From Halostagnicola sp. A-GB9-2 (GTDB taxonomy: Archaea > Halobacteriota > Halobacteria > Halobacteriales > Natrialbaceae): DNA of 64,000 nucleotides. Both the position numbers and the translations under genes were made by a program. The notes under the pieces were generated by a model. The model had not been told where the DNA came from. It made no database searches and worked only from the letters and a program-made list of their open reading frames with translations. Shown piece after piece: positions 18,595 through 28,134 of this stretch (positions are counted from its first letter, which is position 1; each line of letters begins with the position of its first letter). The DNA lies in contig NZ_JASJOC010000008.1 of assembly GCF_030068615.1 (NCBI RefSeq), positions 62,001 to 126,000 of the forward strand. The letters are read 5' to 3'.

Positions 18595-19587
18595 ATGGCG
18601 ACGAATGAAGCACAAGTGGAGCAGGACGAGACAGCCGTCTCCGGACAGGAGGTCGGATTGAGCCATCAGCTCAAACAGATCAAACGCGACATCACAGCAC
18701 GGATCGGGCTCTACATCGTCGTGCTGGTGACATTCGTCGCAGGGTTCTCGTGGTTCGACGCGAATCTGGGGACGATCACCTTCGGATACGTCAGCGACTA
18801 CACTCTCGCGCAGGCCGCGCCCCTTTTGGAGCACCCCGAACGGCTCCCACCGCCGACAGATATGAACGCGCACGCTCCGCCCGCCTTCGTCGAGGGGGGA
18901 ACCTGGGAGCACCCGTTGGGAACCGATCACGAAGGTCGAGACTACCTGTCGCGGATAGTCTACGGCACGCGCATCTCGGTCATGGTCGGATTCGCTGCGA
19001 CGGCTATCGGCCTCGTTGGGGGCGTGGCAATAGGCGCGACCGCTGGTTACTACGGAGGCCGTGTCGACGACCTCCTCATGCGGTTCGTGGAGATCATCTT
19101 CGCAATTCCGGCCCTGGTGCTGATCATCGTGTTCACTGAGTTCGTCAGCGGGGGCAACCCCGATATTCAGTACGCAGTCGCCGGTGCCGGGATCGCCTCA
19201 ATTCCGATCTTCTCACGGATCATGCGGAGTCGCGTCCTGAGCGTCCGCGAGATGGAGTATATCGAAGCGGCCCGCTCGGCAGGCGTGAAGGACCGACACA
19301 TTATCATTCGACATGTGATCCCGAACAGCTTCGCGTCCGTGTTGGTGTACGCGACCCTCCAGGTCGGCGTGGTCATTCTCCTAGTCGCAAGCCTATCCTT
19401 CCTCGGGTATGGTGCCCAGCCGCCGACCCCCGACTGGGGACAGATGCTCTCGTACGCGCACGGCCAGATGCATAGCAATCCTTGGATGAGCGTCTTTCCA
19501 GGACTCGCCATCCTAGTCACGATCATGGGCTTTAACCTCCTCGGTGATGGCCTTCAAGATGCACTTAACCCCCGGATCGACAACTGA
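18595..19587 (+). CDS. Peptide-type ABC transporter permease (DppC-like)
   Basis: The product of about 330 residues has a hydrophilic N-terminus, a first membrane segment near residue 45, and then the DppC signature HPLGTDHEGRDYLSRIVYGT (about 103-122). The coupling loop MEYIEAARSAGVKDRHIIIR follows. A GTG at 18589 would overlap the previous stop, giving translational coupling; the ATG at 18595 is taken as start. The periplasmic-side loop between the first and second helices is long, as in haloarchaeal DppC proteins. It pairs with the DppB-like subunit. Confidence 0.9.
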   Translation: MATNEAQVEQDETAVSGQEVGLSHQLKQIKRDITARIGLYIVVLVTFVAGFSWFDANLGTITFGYVSDYTLAQAAPLLEHPERLPPPTDMNAHAPPAFVEGGTWEHPLGTDHEGRDYLSRIVYGTRISVMVGFAATAIGLVGGVAIGATAGYYGGRVDDLLMRFVEIIFAIPALVLIIVFTEFVSGGNPDIQYAVAGAGIASIPIFSRIMRSRVLSVREMEYIEAARSAGVKDRHIIIRHVIPNSFASVLVYATLQVGVVILLVASLSFLGYGAQPPTPDWGQMLSYAHGQMHSNPWMSVFPGLAILVTIMGFNLLGDGLQDALNPRIDN

Positions 19588-19589
19588 CA

Positions 19590-20726
19590 ATGAGTTCCAA
19601 TCCCCTACTTAGCGTTGAAGGGCTGACAGTCCAGTTCTTCACAGACAGAGGTACCGTAACCGCAGTTAACGAGATCTCCTTCGAAATCCAGGAGGAGGAA
19701 ATCGTCGGACTCGTCGGAGAGAGCGGCGCAGGTAAGAGCGTCGCCTCGATGAGTCTCCTCCGGTTAATCAACGGTCCTGGACGGATCGTCGAAGGCGAGA
19801 TCCGGTACAAGGACCGGACGCTGTTCGCGCTGGAAGAGGGTCCCGATGGGGAGCCGCGTAAACGCGAGGACATGCTCTCAGATGAAGAGATGCGGACCGA
19901 GATCCGGGGCAACGAGATTGCCGTGATCTTTCAAGATCCGATGGAATCGCTGAACCCCGTTTACACGGTCGGCAACCAACTTCAGGAGTTCATCAAGTTG
20001 AACCGGGATATCTCGAAGAAAGAAGCTCGTAGTGAGGCGATTAGGATGCTCCGAGAGGTCGGTATCTCCGACGCTGCGGAACGATACGAGAAGTATCCAC
20101 ACGAATTCTCCGGCGGGATGCGCCAACGAGTCCTCATCGCGATGGCGCTTGCCTGTAAACCGAATCTCATCATCGCCGACGAGCCGACGACCGCACTGGA
20201 CGTCACCATCGAGGGTCAGATTCTGGATCTGGTACAGGACCTTCAGGAGAAGTACGGTACCAGTTTCCTCTGGGTCACCCACGACATGGGTGTCGTCGCA
20301 GATATCTGCGAACAGGTGAACGTGATGTACCTCGGTAATATCGTCGAACAGGCCCCTGTGGACGACATCTTCTACAACACGAAACACCTCTACACAGACG
20401 CACTGCTTGACTCGATGCCACGACCCGACCGAACGGTCGAGAGACTGAAGGCGATTAAAGGAGTGATGCCATCAGCGATCGATCCGCCCGAAGGCTGTCC
20501 CTTTCACACTCGGTGCCCAGATGCCCGTCAGGTCTGCGAGCAGACCCACCCCGATCTCAGGGACGTTTCGGACGACGCGAACATCATCCACCGCTCAGCG
20601 TGTCTCAAGCACGATATCTTCAACGTCAACTATGAGGGGAGCCTGCCGATGACCGATGAGACAAAACGCCAAGCCAATACCAGCGCCGGAACCACGTCTG
20701 TGAACGAAACAGGGGCAGATAGATGA
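19590..20726 (+). CDS. Peptide-type ABC transporter ATPase (DppD-like)
   Basis: The 378-residue ATPase has Walker A GESGAGKS near residue 44 and a haloarchaeal-type insert before the Q-loop (IAVIFQDP). The signature FSGGMRQR and Walker [13 protein letters not shown] follow. A C-terminal oligopeptide-ABC extension has Cys residues ([20 protein letters not shown]). An acidic tail follows the normal end, and the stop overlaps the next gene by ATGA. It forms the ATPase pair with the DppF-like protein. Confidence 0.92.
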   Translation: MSSNPLLSVEGLTVQFFTDRGTVTAVNEISFEIQEEEIVGLVGESGAGKSVASMSLLRLINGPGRIVEGEIRYKDRTLFALEEGPDGEPRKREDMLSDEEMRTEIRGNEIAVIFQDPMESLNPVYTVGNQLQEFIKLNRDISKKEARSEAIRMLREVGISDAAERYEKYPHEFSGGMRQRVLIAMALACKPNLIIADEPTTALDVTIEGQILDLVQDLQEKYGTSFLWVTHDMGVVADICEQVNVMYLGNIVEQAPVDDIFYNTKHLYTDALLDSMPRPDRTVERLKAIKGVMPSAIDPPEGCPFHTRCPDARQVCEQTHPDLRDVSDDANIIHRSACLKHDIFNVNYEGSLPMTDETKRQANTSAGTTSVNETGADR

Positions 20727-22090
20727 GCGGTGACGAGTTGACCGATTTGACGGCATCGACTCCCAACAGTCATGGGTCTACCCGCCCCGACAACTCGGAA
20801 CTCGTTAGGGTCGACGGCTTGAAGAAGTACTTCAACGTGGACTCTGGTCTGCTGTCCGGACTGGACTTCAGGTTCGAGTATCCGCCCGTCCGGTTCGAGC
20901 GTGAGACGGTCAAGGCCGTTGACGACGTCTCTTTCGACATCCGCCGAGGTGAGACGTTAGGATTGGTTGGCGAGTCTGGCTGTGGAAAGAGTACGCTCGC
21001 GCGAACGGTACTGCGATTGCTCAAACCCACCGAGGGGGACATCTACTTCGAGGGCGAGAATCTCGCGGACATAGGCCGCGAGGAGCTTCGGTCTATGCGC
21101 CGGAACATGCAAATGATATTTCAGGATCCTCAGTCCTCGTTGGACCCCCGCATGAAGGTCGGTCGGATCGTCGAGGAACCCATGAAAGCCCACGACATGC
21201 TCGACACTGAAGGCCGTCGAGAACGGGCAAAAGAGCTCCTGAATCGTGTCGGCCTTGACCCGGAACACTACTACCGGTACCCTCACTCGTTCTCGGGCGG
21301 TCAGCGCCAGCGGATCAACCTCGCGCGGGCACTGTCGGTGAACCCGGACTTCGTCGTCTGTGACGAGCCGGTGGCCTCGCTAGACGTCTCAATCCAAGCG
21401 CAGGTGTTGAACACGATGGCCGAACTTCAAGAAGAGTTCGGTCTCACCTACCTGTTCATCGCCCATGACCTCTCTGTAATTCGGCACATCTCGGATCGGG
21501 TCGCGATCATGTACCTCGGGGAGATCGTCGAAATGGGTGAGAAGGAGGAAATCTTCGAAAACCCGAAACATCCATACACGAAGGCGCTGCTGGACTCGAT
21601 ACCCGTTCCTGACCCCCGCGCCAGTGGTGCGCACGGCGTCCTGAAAGGAGAAGTTCCCAGTGCCACAAATCCCCCGTCCGGATGTCGATTCCGGACACGG
21701 TGCCCGAGTCTCATCGCGCCCGATTCATTCAACCTCACCGAGGAGCAGTGGGAAGCCGTACGGGCGTTCATGCGAGCAGTCGAACGACAGACGTTCGATC
21801 CGCTTGAGGAGTCTGCCATTCGTAACCGGTTCTTCGAGGACGTTCAGCTATATGGCGAGGCTGCAGCGGTCATCGATGAAGCGATTGACCTCATCGCGCT
21901 TGACTCGGCGAGAGCAGACGGTGTGGAATTAAACGGGAGCGGCGAATACAGCGAACAATGGAAAGATGCAGCGGAGATCCTCCTAGATGCCTTTGCCCGA
22001 ACGAGCGTCTGTGCAGCCCAACACCCGGCGAAAGACGTCGAGGCTGGCGAAGACAGCGACCGCTTTGTGGCGTGTCACCTCCACCGGTAA
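20723..22090 (+). CDS. Peptide-type ABC transporter ATPase (DppF-like) with C-terminal insert
   Basis: The 455-residue ATPase carries Walker [10 protein letters not shown], signature FSGGQRQR and Walker [13 protein letters not shown]. The Cys-containing C-terminal domain starts normally ([16 protein letters not shown]) but is split by about 100 acidic residues before its last Cys segment ([20 protein letters not shown]). This makes the protein much longer than the usual 320-340 residues. A second insert near the N-terminus ([20 protein letters not shown]) is of a kind common in haloarchaeal DppF. The start overlaps the DppD stop. Confidence 0.9.
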   Translation: MSGDELTDLTASTPNSHGSTRPDNSELVRVDGLKKYFNVDSGLLSGLDFRFEYPPVRFERETVKAVDDVSFDIRRGETLGLVGESGCGKSTLARTVLRLLKPTEGDIYFEGENLADIGREELRSMRRNMQMIFQDPQSSLDPRMKVGRIVEEPMKAHDMLDTEGRRERAKELLNRVGLDPEHYYRYPHSFSGGQRQRINLARALSVNPDFVVCDEPVASLDVSIQAQVLNTMAELQEEFGLTYLFIAHDLSVIRHISDRVAIMYLGEIVEMGEKEEIFENPKHPYTKALLDSIPVPDPRASGAHGVLKGEVPSATNPPSGCRFRTRCPSLIAPDSFNLTEEQWEAVRAFMRAVERQTFDPLEESAIRNRFFEDVQLYGEAAAVIDEAIDLIALDSARADGVELNGSGEYSEQWKDAAEILLDAFARTSVCAAQHPAKDVEAGEDSDRFVACHLHR

Positions 22091-22265
22091 GACGCGGTTC
22101 GGGTGACCGGGTACTGACCTGTTAACGCGCCACCCGACGCAAATTCTAGTGGCTTCCCAAGCCTGAATTGATTAACGAAGTCATGCAGTGGGTGATAATT
22201 TCGTTCATCAGTCGACGTTTGGGAGGGTACTAGATGAAATTGTTCTTCGTCCGTTATTCACGAAA

Positions 22266-22274
22266 GGTTTATCC
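22266..22274 (+). promoter_or_regulatory. TATA-like box before CapA copy 1
   Basis: GGTTTATCC is centred about 32 nt before the ATG at 22302. The 210-nt gap after the ABC operon and this box suggest a separate transcript. Confidence 0.4.
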
Positions 22275-22301
22275 CTGTCCCCGAATACAAATACGTCATA
22301 G

Positions 22302-23654
22302 ATGGGATTTTCAGTGGCTGTGACTGGCGATTCGATCGTTAACCGGGACTTCTCGTTCTGTTCGGAGCCGGGCTTCCGGACGATCATCGACCGACTTCGG
22401 GAGGCGGATGTGAGTTTCACCCACCTGGAGACGCTGTTCCACGACTTCGACGATCCGGAAGTATATCCGTCGGCGAAAGCCCCGCGCACGTGGGTCCGAG
22501 CACCGAAGTCTGCCGCTTCGGACCTCGAATGGGCCGGTATTGATCTGGTCTCGCACGCGTCGAACCACGCGCTAGACTACTCCTACGGTGGCCTCCGCGA
22601 GACGTGGACGGCGCTCGAGGACGCGGGGATCCCCTACGCCGGCACCGGCGAGAATCTCACACAGGCGCGACGGCCGGTTTTCCTCGATACCGACAACGCA
22701 CGCGTCGCGCTGGTGTCGATGACGTCGTCGTTTCAGGACTGGGCTTGCGCCGGGCGAGCCAGGGGTGACGTCGGCGGCCGACCTGGTGTCAACCCCCTGC
22801 GGTACGACTACAGGATCACGACTGAGATGATGGACTCGTTGCGCGACGTCGGCCAGGCGCTCGGGCTGACATTGAACCAGCCCGCCGACGGAGTGCTGAC
22901 GTTCTCGAAAAAGGGCTCGCTGAACACCGACATGTGCTTTCGCGAGGCCGCGTCGGACGAGGTCGGTCGGGTTCTCAACGAGCGTGACAAACTGGAGAAC
23001 CTCGCGGCAATCGAGAACGCGGCCGTTGCCGCCGACGTGGTCATCGCTCACGTTCACATGCATGAGTTCCGACCCGGTGGCGAGGTGACGGATCCGCCCC
23101 GGTTCATCGAGCGGTTCGCCCAGGACTGCGTCGAAGCCGGGGCCGACGTCGTCGTCAACCAGGGTACCCACGCGCCGACGCGCGGCATCGAGATCTATGA
23201 CAACACTCCCATTTTCTACGACCCAGGCGAACTGTTCCTGATGACCAACTCCGTCGTCCCGATGCCGGCCGACTGGTACTACAATAATGCGGATCGACTC
23301 GACAAACACCCAATGGACGCGACGCCGGAAGACAAACTACGTTCCCGCGGCACCACGCCACCCTGGGAGGAATCGAATTTCGTCGACGACGACGTGATGA
23401 TCACGCTAGAAGGGGACGTGTTCACCGGACCGGGGAGCTTCATAGCTGAGTGCGAGTTTGACGGCAACATGACTGTCGAATCGGTCTTGTTGCATCCCCT
23501 GACGTGGGTGAGTGAGCCGAATTCCGCCGTCGGACTCCCCACGGTGCCCGATGCGGACGAACGCAACGAGATTCTCGAACATGTGGCGTCGCTCTCAGAA
23601 CCATACGACACGGACATCGAAATCGAGGGCGGGACCGCGCGTATTGACGTCTGA
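22302..23654 (+). CDS. CapA-family protein (PgsA/CapA-like metallophosphoesterase fold), copy 1
   Basis: The 450-residue product has the GD pair at residues 9-10 and HLET at 41-44, where many relatives have NLE. SHASNH with Asp93 follows at 85-93. A His pair lies in IAHVHMHEF, and the late motif NQGTHAPTRG is present. This is the calcineurin-like layout of CapA, the capsule-associated protein linked to poly-gamma-glutamate. No signal peptide or membrane anchor is seen, so this copy is probably cytoplasmic, unlike membrane-anchored capsule CapA. No CapB or CapC synthesis genes are present. With a peptide-type importer and a second CapA nearby, a catabolic hydrolase acting on an imported compound is a reasonable inference. 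Confidence 0.8.
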   Translation: MGFSVAVTGDSIVNRDFSFCSEPGFRTIIDRLREADVSFTHLETLFHDFDDPEVYPSAKAPRTWVRAPKSAASDLEWAGIDLVSHASNHALDYSYGGLRETWTALEDAGIPYAGTGENLTQARRPVFLDTDNARVALVSMTSSFQDWACAGRARGDVGGRPGVNPLRYDYRITTEMMDSLRDVGQALGLTLNQPADGVLTFSKKGSLNTDMCFREAASDEVGRVLNERDKLENLAAIENAAVAADVVIAHVHMHEFRPGGEVTDPPRFIERFAQDCVEAGADVVVNQGTHAPTRGIEIYDNTPIFYDPGELFLMTNSVVPMPADWYYNNADRLDKHPMDATPEDKLRSRGTTPPWEESNFVDDDVMITLEGDVFTGPGSFIAECEFDGNMTVESVLLHPLTWVSEPNSAVGLPTVPDADERNEILEHVASLSEPYDTDIEIEGGTARIDV

Positions 23655-23787
23655 CTAGGGGCTCGCTTCATTTTCCCTCCCTGGTTTACGCCGTGGCGGG
23701 TTCCTGCAACCAGTGTCGACGAGAATTCGATTTTCCTACCGAGGTGACCCAACTTTCGATTCGAACAAACCTATGACACATTACATA

Positions 23788-23800
23788 AATTATAAATATA
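23788..23800 (+). promoter_or_regulatory. TATA-like box before the amidohydrolase
   Basis: AATTATAAATATA is centred about 28 nt before the ATG at 23822, ideal for a leaderless archaeal transcript. It probably drives the amidohydrolase and the following MmgE/PrpD gene. Confidence 0.55.
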
Positions 23801-23821
23801 CGGTATGCGACTAATGATACC

Positions 23822-24805
23822 ATGGGTGAACGCATAGACGCTTATTCACACGTTATCACGGCAGATGTCCTCGACAAACTTGAGTCCGTCAATCCGGACC
23901 GAGTCCAAGCGGCACGGGACAAGCCTCACTTACGGGATATCGACAAACGCCTTGACGACCTCGAGGAGTTTGGTGTCGACCGCCAAGTGTTGACGCTCGC
24001 AGCCCCGTACCTGTGGCACGGTGCAGACCCCGAGGATGTAATCGATATCGCGAGGTTCGCCAATGACGAGGTCCACCGGATCGCCCAGGAACACCCGGAC
24101 AGGTTCGTCCCCGTCGCCACCCTTCCGTTCCTCACCGGAGAGTACGTCGACGAGTTCGAGCGATGTATCGAGGACCTCGATATGGCCGGCGTCCAAATAT
24201 TCTCGCACGTGAACGGTCGGTTCCTGGACGATCCCGAATTTGACGACTTCTACGCTGCGGTCGACCGGGCCGAGGTTCCAATTTGGATCCATCCGCAGAA
24301 CTACAATTGGCACGATTACGACAAGGACGACGAGTGGATCTACCGCATGTTCGGGTGGCCCTTCGAGACGAACATCGCTGTCGCTCGGCTCGTGTTCAAC
24401 GGCATTCTCGACAAGTACGAGAACCTCGAGATCGTCACTCACCACTACGGCGGCACGATACCGCACCTGAAGGAGCGCATGATGTCGCGGGTAGAACGGC
24501 AAATCGATAGCCCGGAACACGACAGGATCGGCGTCACGTCACTGTCGCAACCCGTCGAAACATACTTCGAGCGGATCTACGGGGACACGGGCGTTAGCAG
24601 CCAAGGCGAGACCCATACGCTCGAATGTGGCTACGAGTTCTTCGGACCAGAAAACACGCTGTTCGCCGCGGACTACCCTTACGGCGCTGAAGGTGGACGA
24701 TATTGGCTGAAACACCAGATCCCGGCGATCGAGGCGATGGACATCCCCGCGGAAGAAAAGGAGATGATCTTCTCAGAGAACGTCGCGGAACTCCTCGACC
24801 TGTAA
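23822..24805 (+). CDS. Amidohydrolase-family protein (ACMSD-like decarboxylase/hydrolase)
   Basis: The 327-residue TIM-barrel protein of the amidohydrolase_2 group has metal-site positions His10 (DAYSHV), a His in IWIHPQNYN, His residues in VTHHYGGTIPH and a late Asp in LFAADYPYG. The first His of the usual HxH pair is Tyr8, a variant seen in some decarboxylase-like members. Relatives include 2-amino-3-carboxymuconate semialdehyde decarboxylase and gamma-resorcylate decarboxylase. It precedes an MmgE/PrpD gene by 58 nt, so the two probably act in sequence on one substrate. Decarboxylation is the leading guess; C-N hydrolysis is the alternative. Confidence 0.82.
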   Translation: MGERIDAYSHVITADVLDKLESVNPDRVQAARDKPHLRDIDKRLDDLEEFGVDRQVLTLAAPYLWHGADPEDVIDIARFANDEVHRIAQEHPDRFVPVATLPFLTGEYVDEFERCIEDLDMAGVQIFSHVNGRFLDDPEFDDFYAAVDRAEVPIWIHPQNYNWHDYDKDDEWIYRMFGWPFETNIAVARLVFNGILDKYENLEIVTHHYGGTIPHLKERMMSRVERQIDSPEHDRIGVTSLSQPVETYFERIYGDTGVSSQGETHTLECGYEFFGPENTLFAADYPYGAEGGRYWLKHQIPAIEAMDIPAEEKEMIFSENVAELLDL

Positions 24806-24863
24806 TCGACCCTAGCAGTTCGTCGTTTCGTCGAGAAACACTGGGATCAATGACTACATTCAC

Positions 24864-26216
24864 ATGACCACGACAGAAAACTTAGTCGACTATACATTCG
24901 AACTCACGGGCACCGATCTCCCCACGGAGGCTAGATCCAACCTGAAGACCGCTCTCTTGGACACTCTGGGAGCGATGGCTGCTGGAAGCACGGCTCCGGC
25001 GGCAGAGAAAGCATTCACGTCAGTCCTCGACGGATCCGACGGGATCGGGACAGTCCCCTTCATGAACGAGCGCTTACCGCTCCCAAAGGCCGGGTATCTG
25101 AATGCCGTGATGTCCAGAGGGTTCGACTTCGAACCGGTCCTCTCAAAAGGCGCGACGCACGTCCTCGCGCCGGTCGTCCCGGCCGCGCTCACTTTTGCGG
25201 AGTATCGGGCTGCGCAACTGGACGATCCGGTCGACGGCGAGGAGTTCCTTGCTGCCATCACGGCGGGCACCGAACTCAACTGGCGCATCCGCGTCGCCGG
25301 AGGGAGTGACACGGCAATGTCGAGTGGGTGGATAGCCAGCACGTTCTCGCCAATCGCCGTCGCTGCCATGGGTGGGAAGCTCCTCGGGTTGTCCCGCGAG
25401 CAAGTCGCGTTCGCCATGGGAATCGGGTACAATCGCTGTGCCGGGACGTACGGCTCCGCACAGGGGATCTACGGTGGCTATATGGCCCAGCTGAGCGCCG
25501 GCATGGCCGCTTCCGAGGGCATCAAGAGCGCCCTCATGGCCGCGGATGGTATCACTGCGTCGCCCGTGGTGTTCGACGACGAGTTCGGCCTCTACGAGAT
25601 GTACGGCGAGGGAGTGTATAACGAGGACGTGCTGGTCGGGGACCTCGGCACGAGTTACGACTTCCTTCAGCCGAAGGTCAAACGCTATCCCGGCTGTGGT
25701 GCGACACAACCGCTCGTGACAGCGACCCTTGAGCTCGTCGACGTGCACGAGATTCAGGCGGAGAACGTGGAAGCGATATCGATCCGCGCCAGTCCGAACT
25801 CCTATGGGCTGTGTGGTGAGGACAAGCTACTACCGGAGACGGCACCAGACGCACTGTGGAACCACCGGTACTCGTGTGCAGTTGCCTTGGTCAACGGATC
25901 GGTGTTCATCGACGACTTCACGGAGGATGCGATTCGCCGGCCCGAGATCACGGACCTGCTGAACATCATCGACGTCGAACCCGACGACCTCAAGAAGACC
26001 GTCGCAGTCGAAATTACTACCGAGGACGGGTCAACATATCGAGCGGTGAACTCGGATTTCGACTGGATGCGTGGCGCTGAAGTCGAAGAAAAGTTCGAGA
26101 AGTGCGCCCGCCACGCGAGGAATCCGCTCGCTGACGATCGGATCGAGACTGTCGTCGATACAGTCCTCCAGGTCGAATCGATGGATGACGTGAGCAAGTT
26201 GCTCGATCTCCTGTAA
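24864..26216 (+). CDS. MmgE/PrpD-family protein
   Basis: The 450-residue protein has the helical N-terminal MmgE/PrpD domain (LLDTLGAMAAGS near residue 32; PKAGYLNAVMSRGFDFEPV near 73). The C-terminal alpha/beta domain follows (VKRYPGCGATQPLV near 273). The family includes 2-methylcitrate dehydratase, cis-aconitate decarboxylase and iminodisuccinate epimerase. No methylcitrate cycle genes are nearby, so a different hydro-lyase, epimerase or decarboxylase reaction is likely. The gene is intact and lies between the amidohydrolase and the ABC binding protein, which ties it to the imported substrate. Confidence 0.88.
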   Translation: MTTTENLVDYTFELTGTDLPTEARSNLKTALLDTLGAMAAGSTAPAAEKAFTSVLDGSDGIGTVPFMNERLPLPKAGYLNAVMSRGFDFEPVLSKGATHVLAPVVPAALTFAEYRAAQLDDPVDGEEFLAAITAGTELNWRIRVAGGSDTAMSSGWIASTFSPIAVAAMGGKLLGLSREQVAFAMGIGYNRCAGTYGSAQGIYGGYMAQLSAGMAASEGIKSALMAADGITASPVVFDDEFGLYEMYGEGVYNEDVLVGDLGTSYDFLQPKVKRYPGCGATQPLVTATLELVDVHEIQAENVEAISIRASPNSYGLCGEDKLLPETAPDALWNHRYSCAVALVNGSVFIDDFTEDAIRRPEITDLLNIIDVEPDDLKKTVAVEITTEDGSTYRAVNSDFDWMRGAEVEEKFEKCARHARNPLADDRIETVVDTVLQVESMDDVSKLLDLL

Positions 26217-26310
26217 TTCGCAGTCGTTGCTTCGGCTAATATCGTACGCTCGCGTTCGCCGTGTACGTGTCGCTCAACGAATCATTCACTCACATCTGGG
26301 TTTGAGGAAC

Positions 26311-26318
26311 GTTTATAG
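26311..26318 (+). promoter_or_regulatory. TATA-like box before the ABC binding protein
   Basis: GTTTATAG is centred about 27 nt before the ATG at 26342. A separate strong promoter for the binding protein is common, since more of it is needed than of the membrane complex. Confidence 0.5.
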
Positions 26319-26341
26319 GGTCTGAGGAACATTGGCAAACA

Positions 26342-27949
26342 ATGCCATTTGATAATGGTGATTCCACGATCAGCCGACGAAGAGTACTAGCCGGGAGCAC
26401 AGGCGTCGCGATGGCGTTCGTCGCCGGATGTCAGAGCACCAGTGGCTCGCCCGAGTCGGTAGAGATCACCGACGCCCTCGAACCGCAGTACAACTTCGAC
26501 CCACTGCAGGCGGGTCGAGGCGGCTCACGTCGGATCTGTGCGCAGATGTTTGACAGACTGTATGAGTGGGACGAGGGGCTGTCGCTTATCCCGAAAATCG
26601 CCGCGGGCGAACCCGAGGTCGAACGCGACAGCATGCGATACATCATCGAAATCGTGGACAACGCCGAATTCCACAACGGCGATCCGGTCACAGCTGAAGA
26701 TGTCGTGTACTCGTTCACCGCACCCGTGGAGGACGAAACGGTGTTGTTATCGCAGTACGACATGATCGACATCGACAACACCGAAGTGGTCGACGAAACG
26801 ACGGTTCAGATCGATCTCTCCCGTGAATACGCTCCATTCGGGGTTCAGACGCTGGCGACCATGGTCGTGAACAAGAGCGTCCGGGAGGAAGACCCGGAGG
26901 CGTACAACAGCAACCCGGTTGGTTCCGGACCCTACCAATACGTCGACCACACTATCGGCGAGTATGTCGATATAGAGGTCTGGGACGACTACTGGGGCGA
27001 CGTGGATCCGAACATCGAGAGCGTCCGATTCACCGCCGTCCCGGACAATTCGGCGAGGGTTTCCCAGATCCAGTCCGGTGACACGGACGTCATCATGCGC
27101 GTTCCAGCGTCGGACTGGGACACGCTCGACTCCCACGAAGATGTCGAAATTCAGAGTCGGCAGGGCCTGCCATACATGTCCCTCTCATACAACTGCAACG
27201 AAGGCCCAACCACAGACGCGGATGTCCGCAGGGGCATCGAACACTCGTTCTCTCCCGATCAGTTCGTCGAGGACGTTTTGGGCGAGACCGGAAACAGGGC
27301 TCACGCTCCCATCCCGTCCGAGATCCTCAACGACTGGGACTTCCCCGCGAGCGACTACGAGGAGATGGTTCGGGAATACGACCCCGAACGCGCCGCGGAT
27401 CTCCTCGATGGCAACGTCCCCGATGGGTGGGAACCGCGAATCGTCTGCCTTGGTCGCGATGAGTACGTCCAGTTCGCCGAGCGCGTGGCTGGCCGCCTCC
27501 AGGCGCTGAGCGAGTACGGGGTCGAGATCAATCCGCAGGTGCAGGCGCTCGGCCCGGGCGAGTTTGACACCGCGGCCTACAGCGGCAATAGCGACGAAGT
27601 GGCGATGTACTACGTCGGGTTCGCAGCACACGGTCCCGACCCAAACACGTACATCCAGCCCCTGCTCCACGAGAGTTACGAGGAACTCCGAAACGGCATC
27701 TTCTACGACGACCAGGAGTACCACGACACCATCATAGAGGCCGTCCAGACCACTGACATCGAGGAGCGCGTCGAACTGTACGACTCGGTGATCAGGGAAT
27801 CCCGCGAACAGGCTATCCATACACCGATCTACTTCCAGAACAACAGCCATGCACAGCAGACCTACGTCGAGGACCTGCCCGTGCATCCCATTGTCGGCAA
27901 CTGGCCACGACTCGCCACGTCGGGCAACAACGCGAGCATCCAGCAGTAA
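26342..27949 (+). CDS. ABC transporter substrate-binding protein, family 5 (Tat lipoprotein)
   Basis: The 535-residue protein starts with a Tat signal (ISRRRVLAGSTGVAMAF) and a lipobox (VAGC, Cys near residue 30), so it is anchored outside the membrane. The mature part has the SBP_bac_5 pattern, for example AEFHNGDPVTAEDVVYSF near residue 108 and the NPVGSGPYQYVDH region near 195. The domain binds oligopeptides, nickel chelates, opines or other polar compounds. No other binding protein is present in the locus, so this is the likely partner of the permeases and ATPases at 17594-22090, although separated by CapA, amidohydrolase and PrpD genes. Confidence 0.9.
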   Translation: MPFDNGDSTISRRRVLAGSTGVAMAFVAGCQSTSGSPESVEITDALEPQYNFDPLQAGRGGSRRICAQMFDRLYEWDEGLSLIPKIAAGEPEVERDSMRYIIEIVDNAEFHNGDPVTAEDVVYSFTAPVEDETVLLSQYDMIDIDNTEVVDETTVQIDLSREYAPFGVQTLATMVVNKSVREEDPEAYNSNPVGSGPYQYVDHTIGEYVDIEVWDDYWGDVDPNIESVRFTAVPDNSARVSQIQSGDTDVIMRVPASDWDTLDSHEDVEIQSRQGLPYMSLSYNCNEGPTTDADVRRGIEHSFSPDQFVEDVLGETGNRAHAPIPSEILNDWDFPASDYEEMVREYDPERAADLLDGNVPDGWEPRIVCLGRDEYVQFAERVAGRLQALSEYGVEINPQVQALGPGEFDTAAYSGNSDEVAMYYVGFAAHGPDPNTYIQPLLHESYEELRNGIFYDDQEYHDTIIEAVQTTDIEERVELYDSVIRESREQAIHTPIYFQNNSHAQQTYVEDLPVHPIVGNWPRLATSGNNASIQQ

Positions 27950-28134
27950 CGCGTCCGCCACGTTCCTTTTTAGCTGTTCCTGAACACCACTGCAGCTGCT
28001 TCTCTCTCAGTCTCTTGACGTCGTCGGATCCATATCGGAGGCTCTCGTGCGGGGTCGACTTGCCACAACATCCAATGCTGCGACAATTCACTGCTGGCGT
28101 CCGTGGAAATCGATCGGCTCGTTCGGTATCCCGC

